This document shows, one piece after another, positions 10,701-19,099 of a DNA stretch of 64,000 nucleotides (its first letter is position 1; each line of letters opens with the position of its first letter). Source of the stretch: Flavobacteria bacterium MS024-2A (GTDB lineage Bacteria; Bacteroidota; Bacteroidia; Flavobacteriales; Flavobacteriaceae). The DNA is taken from NCBI GenBank assembly GCA_905182305.1, contig CAJJBB010000003.1:248001-312000 (forward strand), in the 5' to 3' direction. The notes under the pieces were generated by a model. That model saw nothing but the letters and a program-made list of their open reading frames with translations, had not been told where the DNA came from and did not search any database. The position numbers and the translations under genes are program-made.

Positions 10701-10971
10701 TAGAACTTCTTCCTACTTAATTGAGGATGGTTCATACTTTAGATTGAAAAACATTCAATTAACCTACACATTTGGTGATTCAATCAATAATGTTTTAGGT
10801 ATTTCAGGAGGTAACATTTATCTTCAGGGACAAAACTTAGTGACTATAACTGACTATACAGGTTTAAATCCTGAGATCCAAACAGGAGCAGATACAACAT
10901 TAGGTTTTGATGGAGGTTACATGCCAGTATCAAAAACTATAATTGTAGGATTAAACCTTAATTTATTTTAA
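7765..10971 (+). CDS. SusC/RagA-family TonB-dependent outer membrane receptor
   Basis: This 1068-residue outer membrane transporter imports a ligand using energy from the TonB system. In order it has a signal peptide (1-23, ending IYAQ), a carboxypeptidase-regulatory-like domain (about 24-105, VTGVVTSDDGPLPGATI), and a TonB box/plug domain (about 91-225) with the signature LQILKDASASSIYGARASNG. A 22-strand-type barrel with aromatic-rich loops runs to the end. Length is normal for the SusC class. The SusD-like partner follows 18 bases later. Together they form the lidded uptake pair used for glycans and other large nutrients. The substrate is not evident, because no glycoside hydrolase is nearby. 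Confidence 0.96.
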   Translation: MKKEFLKKFLYMFAFLLSAGIYAQNVTGVVTSDDGPLPGATILVKGTNNFATTDFDGNFSVEAAQGDMLVVSFVGYTTQEVAVDGDQITITLALGNLLEEVIVTTGYGTQSKREITGAVTTVDADELLAVPATTFAQQLQGRAAGVTIINDATPGGESTVRIRGFATVGNNNPLYVIDGVPTQSQGNLNPNDIETLQILKDASASSIYGARASNGVVIITTKKGKVGSGNITYSTYYGTQNTGQDVDAMNAADLGEYLYLADYYAGKTPSHGQYGFSGTPENPGVSIPKYVFPSGANSVDENLYSLTPANIYAITRSADTNWWNEVTQSNAPILNHQIQASGANETSQYAFTASYFSQDSPVRFVGYERASIRLNSSTKTLGGRLKVGENFTLSLDNRKGGYNNNGEQNAVSVSYKHHPLLPIYDISGPEGNQYGGFAGSRGLNLGNNYNPYATLSRNQDDRSKRFRAFGNVYAEVKILDKVSAKSSFGFDVVGRRGMYIGRPQPEYVEGNFVNSSSAVFQQSYQWTFTNTVAYKETFNDIHKVEALVGVEALESFGEIFGAGRQRFPFQTTEIISYLNAGNQGTSSNYGNSQIDYALWSQFAKLNYGYGDKYLAQLVVRNDASSRFKAATSSAVFPSFSLGWRISEEDFFSGLTFIDDLKFRYGWGRTGNQEIGDYNAYTAFQSTSFNSSYPIDGSDGAATAGFNASQYGNPNAKWETTTSNNFGIDALMLDRKLSVEFDLWNRSTTDLLLNVPIAYSAGDGGAPALNVGEMLNSGFDLGLSYSDQKGDFGYSIGANISQYKNEIIQLDEFDTPIFGYNSRVPAMTITQVGQPISMFYGFETQGIFQSDAEAAAWPTYGAYNAAGKFKITDVNGDGQITDDDRTIIGNPHPDFVYGINLNLSYKNLNLNLFGNGSQGNDIYNYVRYFADFNTFQGNRSNRALNDAWQPSNPSAPRSSWIAANPNATSPIMDANDQVSSRTSSYLIEDGSYFRLKNIQLTYTFGDSINNVLGISGGNIYLQGQNLVTITDYTGLNPEIQTGADTTLGFDGGYMPVSKTIIVGLNLNLF

Positions 10972-10989
10972 TATTAATAACTCAAAAAA

Positions 10990-12768
10990 ATGAAAAAACT
11001 CAAATATTTATTAATCGCAACAATTGGAATCTTTGCCATTACAGTTAGCTGTAGTGATGAGTTCCTTTTGAAAGAGCCTCAAGGTTCTATTGCAGGACCT
11101 TCACTAGCTAACGCATCTGGTGTTGAAGGTAAATTAATCGCTGCATACCGTACCCTTTCAGGTCAAGGTATGAACGGTGGAGGAACATGGTACTACGATA
11201 TCCACGGATGGATATTTGGAGGAATTGCTTCTGACAACGCACTTAAAGGAACTGATGCAGGTGACCAGCCTGAGCATTCTTTTATCGAACAGTATGACTT
11301 TACAAATTTTAATGACCACATTAAAGACAAGTGGAGATCAGTTTATTGGGGAATGTCAAGAGCAAATGATGTAATTGATAGCGCAAATGATGAAAGAGTT
11401 ACTGATTTAAGTGCTACTAGAAAAGCTCAAATCATTGCTGAAGCACAGTTTTTAAGAGGTTTTCACGCTTTAGAAGCGCAAAAACACTTCCGTAATCCTG
11501 CCTATGTAGATGATGCTGCATACGACTTAAATGACGTTGAAAGTTCTAAAGTTCCTAACTCTGGACCAATTTGGGATCAGATTAGAGCTGACTTTACTGC
11601 TGCAGCTGCGGGTCTTCCTGCAGTTCAAGCTGAAGTTGGTAGAGCTACAAGCTGGGCAGCTAAAGCATTTTTAGCTAAAACGCACATGTATTCTGGAAGT
11701 GCGCAACTTATTTCAGCTGCTATCCCAGTAATGGAGGATATCGTAAATAATGGGCCATTTGATTTAGCTCCTGCTTTTGCTGAAAATCACCTAGTTGCTA
11801 CGAATAACAACTCAGAGTCTATCTTTGAAATTCAGTATGCAGTTTCTAGTGGTGATGATCAAAATGGTAATAAAGGAGTTGGTCTTGCACATCCATATAT
11901 TTCTCCTTGGGGATGTTGTGGATTCTATCAAGCGCCTCAGGATTTAATTAATTTCTTCCAGACTGATGCTGACGGATTACCTTTATTAGGTGGTGAGTGG
12001 CAGTCACAGAATATCACTAATCCAACAGGACCTATTTCAACATGGGATAATGTAGATCCAAATGGTATTGGTATGCCTATTGGAGATCCTCAAGTAGATC
12101 CTCGTTTAGACCATACTGTTGGACGTCCAAATGTTTTATACAAAGATTTCCACATCATGCAAGTAGATTACGTTCGTGATATTACTTATGCAGGCCCTTA
12201 TTGGTCTAAAAAGCATGTTGCTGAAAAAGCTGGCTTTGGAGTTGGTGGCTGGGGTAATATCTCTGCAAACAACTACCGTATCATGCGTCTTGGATTCATT
12301 AAACTATGGTTAGCAGAAGCTTATGTTGCTGAGGGTAGAATTGCTGATGCAATGAAGCAAATAAATGATATTCGTGAGCGTGCAGGTAGAGCTGGTACTT
12401 TTGTAACAGGAGCTACTCAAGGTGCTACTCGTGGAGACTATACTGCGACTACTGATGATGCGGCTAACTATAAAGTTGGTCTTTATACAGCAGCAACTTT
12501 TACTTCTGCGAATGCTCAAACAGCAGTACGTTATGAGTCTCGTTTAGAAACTGCAATGGAAGGACACCGTTTCTTTGATCTTCAAAGATGGGGAGTTATG
12601 AACACGGTACTTAATGATTATCTTAAATCAGAAGGTAGATATAGAATTTACCTAGCTGGGAAGTCATTTACTTCTCCTAAGAACGAGTACTACCCAATTC
12701 CTCAACAGGCAATTGATCGTTCTTATAAAGAAGGTGAACCAACTTTAACACAAGATCCTAACTACTAG
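10990..12768 (+). CDS. SusD/RagB-family nutrient-binding outer membrane lipoprotein
   Basis: This 592-residue lipoprotein acts as the substrate-binding lid of the SusCD importer on the cell surface. A lipoprotein signal ends at ITVSCSDEF (Cys21), followed by the acidic start typical of surface-exposed Bacteroidota lipoproteins. The family fold is seen in the early YRTLSGQG segment, the TPR-like helices (QFLRGFHALEAQKHF), and the C-terminal RYESRLETAMEGHRFFDLQRWG and YYPIPQQAID motifs. It is co-transcribed with the upstream SusC and followed by a terminator. The ligand is unknown. Confidence 0.96.
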   Translation: MKKLKYLLIATIGIFAITVSCSDEFLLKEPQGSIAGPSLANASGVEGKLIAAYRTLSGQGMNGGGTWYYDIHGWIFGGIASDNALKGTDAGDQPEHSFIEQYDFTNFNDHIKDKWRSVYWGMSRANDVIDSANDERVTDLSATRKAQIIAEAQFLRGFHALEAQKHFRNPAYVDDAAYDLNDVESSKVPNSGPIWDQIRADFTAAAAGLPAVQAEVGRATSWAAKAFLAKTHMYSGSAQLISAAIPVMEDIVNNGPFDLAPAFAENHLVATNNNSESIFEIQYAVSSGDDQNGNKGVGLAHPYISPWGCCGFYQAPQDLINFFQTDADGLPLLGGEWQSQNITNPTGPISTWDNVDPNGIGMPIGDPQVDPRLDHTVGRPNVLYKDFHIMQVDYVRDITYAGPYWSKKHVAEKAGFGVGGWGNISANNYRIMRLGFIKLWLAEAYVAEGRIADAMKQINDIRERAGRAGTFVTGATQGATRGDYTATTDDAANYKVGLYTAATFTSANAQTAVRYESRLETAMEGHRFFDLQRWGVMNTVLNDYLKSEGRYRIYLAGKSFTSPKNEYYPIPQQAIDRSYKEGEPTLTQDPNY

Positions 12769-12790
12769 TAGTTTTTAACTTGTACATTTT

Positions 12791-12826
12791 AAAACCATGG
12801 GGTATATTTACTCCATGGTTTTTTTT
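12791..12826 (+). terminator. Rho-independent terminator after susD-like gene
   Basis: AAAACCATGG at 12791-12800 pairs with 12813-12822, extended by inner G-U, G-C and T-A pairs, and is followed by a run of eight or more T. It probably ends or attenuates the susCD transcript before the downstream lipoprotein gene. Confidence 0.8.
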
Positions 12827-12844
12827 ATTATATATACTTAAGTT

Positions 12845-15800
12845 ATGCCAATAAAAACATCTCTTTTCACCCTTTTTATTTTGGCTTTATCAGTCTCCTG
12901 TAATTCTTCTACAGAGACTTTATTTAAAAAATTATCTGAAGAACACACCCAAATTTCTTTTCAAAATACTATTACAGAAACGGATTCATTTAATATTCTT
13001 ACCAACGAATATATTTTCAATGGTGGCGGTGTTGCTGTTTCAGATTTTAATAATGACGGACTCCCTGATTTATTTTTTACGGGCAATATGGTTTCAAACC
13101 AATTATACCTCAATCAAGGAAATTTAAAATTCAAAGAACATACCCAACAAGCGAATCTTGATACTAAAGGTTTATGGTCTACAGGAGTAGCAGTGGCAGA
13201 TGTAAATGCAGATGGTTGGATGGACTTGTATATCTGTGCCGCAATGCATGAAAATAATCGTGTCAACAAGCTCTATATTAACCAAGGTTTAGATACTAGC
13301 GGCAACCTATCTTTTAAAGAACAGGCAGAAGCCTATGGTATTAATGATTCCGGCAATAGCATGGCTGCTAGTTTTATAGATTATGACAAGGATGGAGATC
13401 TTGATCTTTATGTAGTTAATAATGAACAGAACCAAAGTATTCCTATTATTTATCGAAAAAAAGTAATGGATGGCTCAGCCCCAAGTAATGATAGATTATT
13501 CAGAAATAATGGTGATAATACGTTTTCAGATATAACCATAGCTGCTGGAATTACGATTGAAGGTTATGGATTGAGTGTTACGCCACTAGATGCTAATAAT
13601 GATCAGTGGGTAGATCTTTTTGTGACCAATGACTATATAGCAAATGATTTATTATACATAAATCAAAAAGATGGAACTTTTAAAAATGAAATAGAAAATA
13701 TTTTATTACACCAAAGTAAATTCTCAATGGGTTCTGACGCTGCAGACTTTAATAATGATGGATATTCAGATATTATCTCAATTGATATGCTTGGTGAAAC
13801 TCACCAAAGACAGAAGACAACCATCGCAAAAAGTTTGTTTTTTCAAAATGAAATGAATACAAAATATGGGTATCAAGATCAGCACATGCGAAATATGTTA
13901 TTTAAAAATAACGGGAATGATCTGCCTTTTAATGAAATAGGACAATATGCAGGGATCTATCAAACAGACTGGAGTTGGTCTCCCTTATTTGTAGATGTAG
14001 ATTATGATGGTAATAAGGATCTACTAATTACCAATGGTTTTCCAAGAGATATTACGGATATGGATTTTTCAAATTACAGATTTAATGATGGCCCATACAC
14101 TAGTGTTTCCACGCTTTTAGATTCAGTCCCAATCATTAAAATACCTAATTATGCTTACAGAAATAAAGGAAATTTAACCTTTGAAAATATGGAGGATAAA
14201 TGGGGTCTAAGCATTCCTTCTTTTTCAAATGGTGCGGTTTTTAGTGATCTTGATTTAGATGGTGATTTAGACTACGTGGTCAACAATATTAATGATCCTG
14301 CTTTTATTTTTGAAAATAAATTAACAGAGCAATCCCCAGAGATTAAATACCTTCAATGTAGTCTTGAGGGTACAAAAGAGAATCCGGATGCACTAGGAGC
14401 GCAAGTAGTGCTTCGTTTTTCTGATGGAACGTTTCAGTATCATCAACAGCAGCTATCTAGAGGATATATGTCTTCAGTAGATCCCACTGTCTATTTTGGT
14501 ATCCCAAAGAGTAAAAGCATTAGTACCCTTGAAGTTTTATGGCCTAATGGTACTTTTTCTTCTCTTGAAAACCCTTCACCCAACCAGCGTTATACTTTTT
14601 CTCAACAAAACAGTACACTAAAAAGTGAGCTGAGCTTTCCGTTTAAGGAAAAAGAGAAAGAGTATCTTTTTAGTGAAGTTTCATCGAGCTATGGAATTGA
14701 CTACGTTCATGAAGAAAAAAATGTTCAGGATTTTTTTAATCAGCGTTTACTCCCCCATAAACTATCTCAAAATGGACCTTGTTTAGCAGTAGGTGATATT
14801 GATGGAGATGGAAATGAAGATTTTATAGTAGGGGGCTCCTCAGGGTTTTCTCCCGTAATATTTTTTCAAAATCAATCTACAAAATTTACTAAGAAACCAC
14901 TTTTTAATAAAAAAGAATCGATGCGTTATGAAGTTGAAAGCATGACCCTTTTTGACGTTGATAATGATGGTGACTTAGATTTATATTTAGTCTCTGGAGG
15001 AAATCAATTTGATTTAAACTCAGAGTTTTATCAGGATAGATTACTCTTAAATAATGGAAAAGGCTCCTTCACATTAGATAAAACAAAACTTCCTGCTCTT
15101 ACCTCTAATGGATGTGTGGTTCGTCCCATGGATTTTGATAATGATGGTTATACGGATCTGTTTATAGGAGGCCATAATAAGCCTAAGTCCTACCCATTAG
15201 GAGATGCGAGTTTTTTATTAAAAAACAACCAAGGCTCTTTTGAGGATGTAACAAAAGCTTCTTTTGCGGCCTTATCTGAATTCGGCATTGTAACCGATGC
15301 GCAGTGGACCGATATGGATAATGATGGTTTTCAAGATATAATCGTAGTGGGGGAATACAGTCCGATTGCTATTTTTTTAAATAAAGAGGGAAAATTTATA
15401 CCTGCACCTAGTTCAGTTTTAGATGAAGCTTTTGGGCTATGGAAAGCTATAGAGCCTATTGATTATGATCAGGATGGAGATATGGATTTGCTTGTGGGGA
15501 ATCTTGGAGAAAATAACATGTATAATATTAGTCTAGATACTCCGATGATCATATCTACAAGAGATGTAGATTCAAATGGAAGCGTAGACCCACTAATTTT
15601 CACTTCTCAAAAAAACAGCGACGGTACTTGGGACATGTATCCTACTCAATTTTGGGACAATCTTAATCAGCAAAGTCCATATTTTAGGCAAGAATTTAAC
15701 TCATATAAAGCCTTTTCCAATGCCAATCTAAACTATTACCGAGAAAAAGGATTACTGAAAGACGACCAAACGTATAAGGCTAATTATGACGCCTCTCAAT

Positions 15801-16147
15801 GGGTAGAAAATCTTGGAAATGGATCCTATAAAATGAATTCACTTCCACCTGCTCTCCAACTGGGACCGATAAATGACTTTTTAACAATAGGGGAGGCTGA
15901 CAGTAAGAATGTTCTTGTTATAGGGAATGATTTTGGGGGACCACCATTTGAAGGTAATTTTGATGCATTTCAAGGAACCACCCTACAATGGAAAGAAAAT
16001 AAATGGGAGACTACGAGCGCTCAAAATTCAGGATTCCATGTATTTAAAGATGCCAAAGAGTTTGGGTTAGTTCATTTAAAAGATGGAAAGCAATTGATTT
16101 TAGTGTCCCAGAATCAAGATCGTTTATTGGTTTTTATCAAAAAATAA
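12845..16147 (+). CDS. FG-GAP/VCBS-repeat lipoprotein with ASPIC/UnbV domain (CRTAC1-like)
   Basis: This 1100-residue probable surface lipoprotein has a signal sequence ending LALSVSCNSS (Cys20). It contains many FG-GAP/VCBS-type repeats with Ca-binding-loop character, such as VSDFNNDGLPDLFF, DYDKDGDLDLYV, DFNNDGYSDII and DVDNDGDLDLYLV. These form two beta-propeller-like blocks at about 55-480 and 600-870. An ASPIC/UnbV module sits between them at about 510-590. This architecture is widespread in Bacteroidota next to SusCD pairs, but its function is not established. It may bind a ligand at the cell surface. It follows the susD terminator and precedes the haloperoxidase-like gene. Confidence 0.9.
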   Translation: MPIKTSLFTLFILALSVSCNSSTETLFKKLSEEHTQISFQNTITETDSFNILTNEYIFNGGGVAVSDFNNDGLPDLFFTGNMVSNQLYLNQGNLKFKEHTQQANLDTKGLWSTGVAVADVNADGWMDLYICAAMHENNRVNKLYINQGLDTSGNLSFKEQAEAYGINDSGNSMAASFIDYDKDGDLDLYVVNNEQNQSIPIIYRKKVMDGSAPSNDRLFRNNGDNTFSDITIAAGITIEGYGLSVTPLDANNDQWVDLFVTNDYIANDLLYINQKDGTFKNEIENILLHQSKFSMGSDAADFNNDGYSDIISIDMLGETHQRQKTTIAKSLFFQNEMNTKYGYQDQHMRNMLFKNNGNDLPFNEIGQYAGIYQTDWSWSPLFVDVDYDGNKDLLITNGFPRDITDMDFSNYRFNDGPYTSVSTLLDSVPIIKIPNYAYRNKGNLTFENMEDKWGLSIPSFSNGAVFSDLDLDGDLDYVVNNINDPAFIFENKLTEQSPEIKYLQCSLEGTKENPDALGAQVVLRFSDGTFQYHQQQLSRGYMSSVDPTVYFGIPKSKSISTLEVLWPNGTFSSLENPSPNQRYTFSQQNSTLKSELSFPFKEKEKEYLFSEVSSSYGIDYVHEEKNVQDFFNQRLLPHKLSQNGPCLAVGDIDGDGNEDFIVGGSSGFSPVIFFQNQSTKFTKKPLFNKKESMRYEVESMTLFDVDNDGDLDLYLVSGGNQFDLNSEFYQDRLLLNNGKGSFTLDKTKLPALTSNGCVVRPMDFDNDGYTDLFIGGHNKPKSYPLGDASFLLKNNQGSFEDVTKASFAALSEFGIVTDAQWTDMDNDGFQDIIVVGEYSPIAIFLNKEGKFIPAPSSVLDEAFGLWKAIEPIDYDQDGDMDLLVGNLGENNMYNISLDTPMIISTRDVDSNGSVDPLIFTSQKNSDGTWDMYPTQFWDNLNQQSPYFRQEFNSYKAFSNANLNYYREKGLLKDDQTYKANYDASQWVENLGNGSYKMNSLPPALQLGPINDFLTIGEADSKNVLVIGNDFGGPPFEGNFDAFQGTTLQWKENKWETTSAQNSGFHVFKDAKEFGLVHLKDGKQLILVSQNQDRLLVFIKK

Positions 16148-16318
16148 CCTTTGTAAAATCCAGCTTTTAAATCACCTTACCACTAGAATATCCCCATTTT
16201 AATTCCACGAAAAATAGTACTTTAGCTCTTGTAGTTTATGACAAACAATGGATTAAGGTTTGTAAAAACACCTTTATGAGTTTTTTTGAAAGTATATTAA
16301 TTCCCAATAATTAAAATA

Positions 16319-17684
16319 ATGTATTTAAAAAGATTTTTATTTATAACACTTTCTATCCTACTAGTTAGTTGTAATGACGGGGTTGAAGATACAGCTTACT
16401 TGCAAAGACTTGAAGATCCAGAACTTTTTCAAGCCTCTATTCAAAACTTAACAGATATAGTCGTTTATGATATATTCTCTCCCCCGGTTGCCTCTAGAGT
16501 TTATTTATATCCTACCATTGCTGCTTATGAGGTAGCCAGGAAAGCCGCTCCATTAAACTATAATTCATTAGTAGGTCAAGTAAAGGGCTTATCCCCATTA
16601 CCGAAGGCAAAAACTGAGGAAGTTAACTATCTTTTAGCTTCAATTTATGCTTTTAATCATGTGGGTAAGGCACTTATTTTTTCCCAAAAGAAAATGGAAG
16701 TATTCCAAGCAGATTTTGCTGCTAAAATCAAAGAAATAAAAGTTCCTCCTAGCATAGATAAAGCCTCAAAAGCTTATGGAATCATTGCTGCCAATTCAAT
16801 TTTAGAGTGGGCCTCAAAAGACCTTTATAGTCAAACCAGGACCTATCCTAAATACTTTATGAAACAAGAGGATCGTTTTTGGAAGCCTACACCTCCAGAT
16901 TACATGGATGGAATTGAGCCCCATTGGGAAAAAATCAGAACAATGGTATTAGATTCCTCAAATCAATTTCAACCTAAAGCACCTTTAAAGTTCGATTTAA
17001 CAAAGGGAAGTCCATTTCAAAAACAACTTTGGGACGTTTATCAGGTAATTAATAATCTAGACGAAGAACAAATAGAAGTGGCTAAGTTTTGGGATTGTAA
17101 TCCATATGTTTCAAACCATAAGGGACATGCAATGTTTGCAATAAAAAAAATAACTCCAGGAGGTCACTGGATTGGAATTACGGCAGTAGCAACACGTCAA
17201 GCCAAGAAGTTCCTTTATGGAAACAATAAATGCTTATACTAATGTATCGATTGCTTTATTTGATAGTTTTATTAGCTGTTGGGATGAAAAATGGGACACG
17301 TTAATTGTTAGGCCAGAAACCTTGATCAATCAATATTATGATGAACAGTGGTTGCCCTTATTACAAACACCTCCCTTTCCAGAATATACCAGTGGTCATT
17401 CTGTAATCTCTCGAGCAGCAGCCGTCACGCTTACTGATTTATTTGGTGATAATTTCAGCTTTACCGATACTTCAGAAGTAGCTTATGGTTTGGGCCAAAG
17501 AAAATATAATTCCTTTATTCACGCTTCAGAAGAAGCCGCAATTTCTAGATTTTACGGGGGCATCCATTATATGATGGCTATTGATGAGGGGGTTACGCAA
17601 GGACAAGCAGTAGGGGACTATGTTGTTCAAAAAATTCAAACTAAAGTAAGAAGTTCTATATCCGATAACTTTAATAAAGAGTAA
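16319..17684 (+). CDS. PAP2-superfamily / vanadium-dependent haloperoxidase-like lipoprotein (frameshifted)
   Basis: One reading frame stops at 17242 and its continuation starts in the +1 frame near 17217. Removing a single extra base at about 17210-17215 joins them into 454 residues with the seam reading KKSFMETINAY or similar. A lipobox (SILLVSCNDG) marks an exported lipoprotein. The C-terminal half has the vanadate/phosphate-site motifs TSGHSV and SRFYGGIHYMMAIDEG (Arg and His of the pocket), as in vanadium haloperoxidases and PAP2 phosphatases. Which activity it has cannot be decided here. Its stop overlaps the MFS start by one base (TAATG), so the two are translationally coupled. The break is probably a sequencing error. 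Confidence 0.82.
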
Positions 17685-19049
17685 TGGAAAAAAAGAGGCT
17701 TAATTTTTGGCAAATTTTGACCATGAATTTTGGATTCTTTGGGGTGCAGTTTAGCTTTGGACTTCAGCAAAGTAACATGAGTGCTATATATAAATACTTG
17801 GGCGCAGAAGAAGCAGAATTACCTCTGCTTTGGCTTGCAGGACCCGTGACAGGATTAGTTGTTCAGCCTATTATCGGAGCCATAAGTGACGGTACATGGT
17901 CTCCAAAATTTGGGCGACGTAAACCCTTTTTTCTTATGGGGGCTGTTATTGCCAGTTTAGCTTTAATTGCCATGCCCTATTCAAGCTCAATTTGGATGGC
18001 TGCAGGTTTATTGTGGATACTAGATGCGGCAAATAATATTGCTTTAGAACCTTACCGTGCTTTTATTTCTGATAAGCTTCCAAAAAAGCAATACTCTATT
18101 GGGTTTTTAGTTCAAAGCTTTTTTACGGGTTTAGGAACGACCCTAGCAAACTTTCACTCCTGCAATTTTAGTCTCTTTTGGAATCCTTGCCATGTCAGAT
18201 AAAATGGATAATGGAATTCCTGTAGCTACCTACTGGGCATTCGGAATTGGTGCAGCAGCATCGATCGTTACGATTCTAATTTCTGTATTAACCACTTCTG
18301 AGTATCCGCCTACTGCTGAAGAGCTTAAAATAATTGAAGCCTCAAAAAAAGAAGGAAATATAGTACTTAGAACATTTAAAGATATTTGGCTTGCCCTAAA
18401 AGATATGCCCTTGTCAATGAGGCAACTCATTCCAGTGATGTTTTTCCCTTGGTATGCCATGTTTTGTTACTGGCAATATCTCACCTCTGCTCTTTCTCTT
18501 TCACTTTATGGAACACTAGACCAAACGACAACTTTTTTTAATCAAGCACAGTTACTTACAGGAAATTTAAACGGAACCTATAATATTATTTGTTTTTCAA
18601 TTGCTTTTGCCTTAATACCTATAGCAAGAAAATTTGGTGCAAAACACCTCCACTTTGTTAGTTTAACTATTGGTGGAGTCTCATTATTATGCATGCCTTT
18701 TCTTAACGATACTGATTTAATATTTACACTTCCTTTGGGAAATGGAATTCCTGTTTCTGAGATTTATTTATTTTCCTTTGGACTTGGGATAACCTGGGCC
18801 TCAATGATGGCTATGCCATATGAGATGTTAGCGGCCTCTATTCCTCAAGGGAAAACAGGAATTTATATGGGTATTTTCAATATGTTTATTGTGATTCCTA
18901 TGATTATACAAATTTTTTCAGTTCAATATTTTGTATATGATTTGTTAGGTCAAAACCCAATAAATATTATTAGACTAGCGGGAGTTTTCTTAATAATTGG
19001 CGGGATTTTCTCTATGTTTGTTAGTCAGCCTAAAACAATTGAGAGCTAA
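17684..19049 (+). CDS. MFS transporter, SLC45-like (frameshifted)
   Basis: Two frames (17684-18202 and 18192-19049) become one 454-residue, 12-helix transporter if one extra base at about 18155 is removed. The seam then reads TLANFTPAILVSFGILAMSDK. The N-terminus NFGFFGVQFSFGLQQSNMSAIYKYLGA and the loop GAISDGTWSPKFGRRKPF are typical of the bacteroidete relatives of SLC45/sucrose-type sugar porters. It probably moves a small sugar or similar product across the inner membrane. As the last gene of the SusCD-ASPIC-PAP2 block it would complete an outer-to-inner membrane import route. Either a sequencing error or a true inactivating mutation could explain the break, and the former is likelier. Confidence 0.85.
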
Positions 19050-19099
19050 TTATTTAAATTAAAAAGAGCGTTACGACTCTTGCTACTAAAGAAATTAAT

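Noticed and set aside
16255-16274. Possible terminator hairpin between the ASPIC lipoprotein and the haloperoxidase-like gene
   Set aside because: The stem is only five base pairs with a 10-base loop, and the T-run is separated from the stem. It is too weak to call.
17217-17684. An independent 155-residue PAP2 gene
   Set aside because: It begins inside the upstream frame and lacks the N-terminal half and export signal. A one-base correction merges both into a normal-length family member.
19064-19080. Hairpin before maeB
   Set aside because: It has a short stem with a bulged A and no following T-run, so it is not a convincing terminator or riboswitch.
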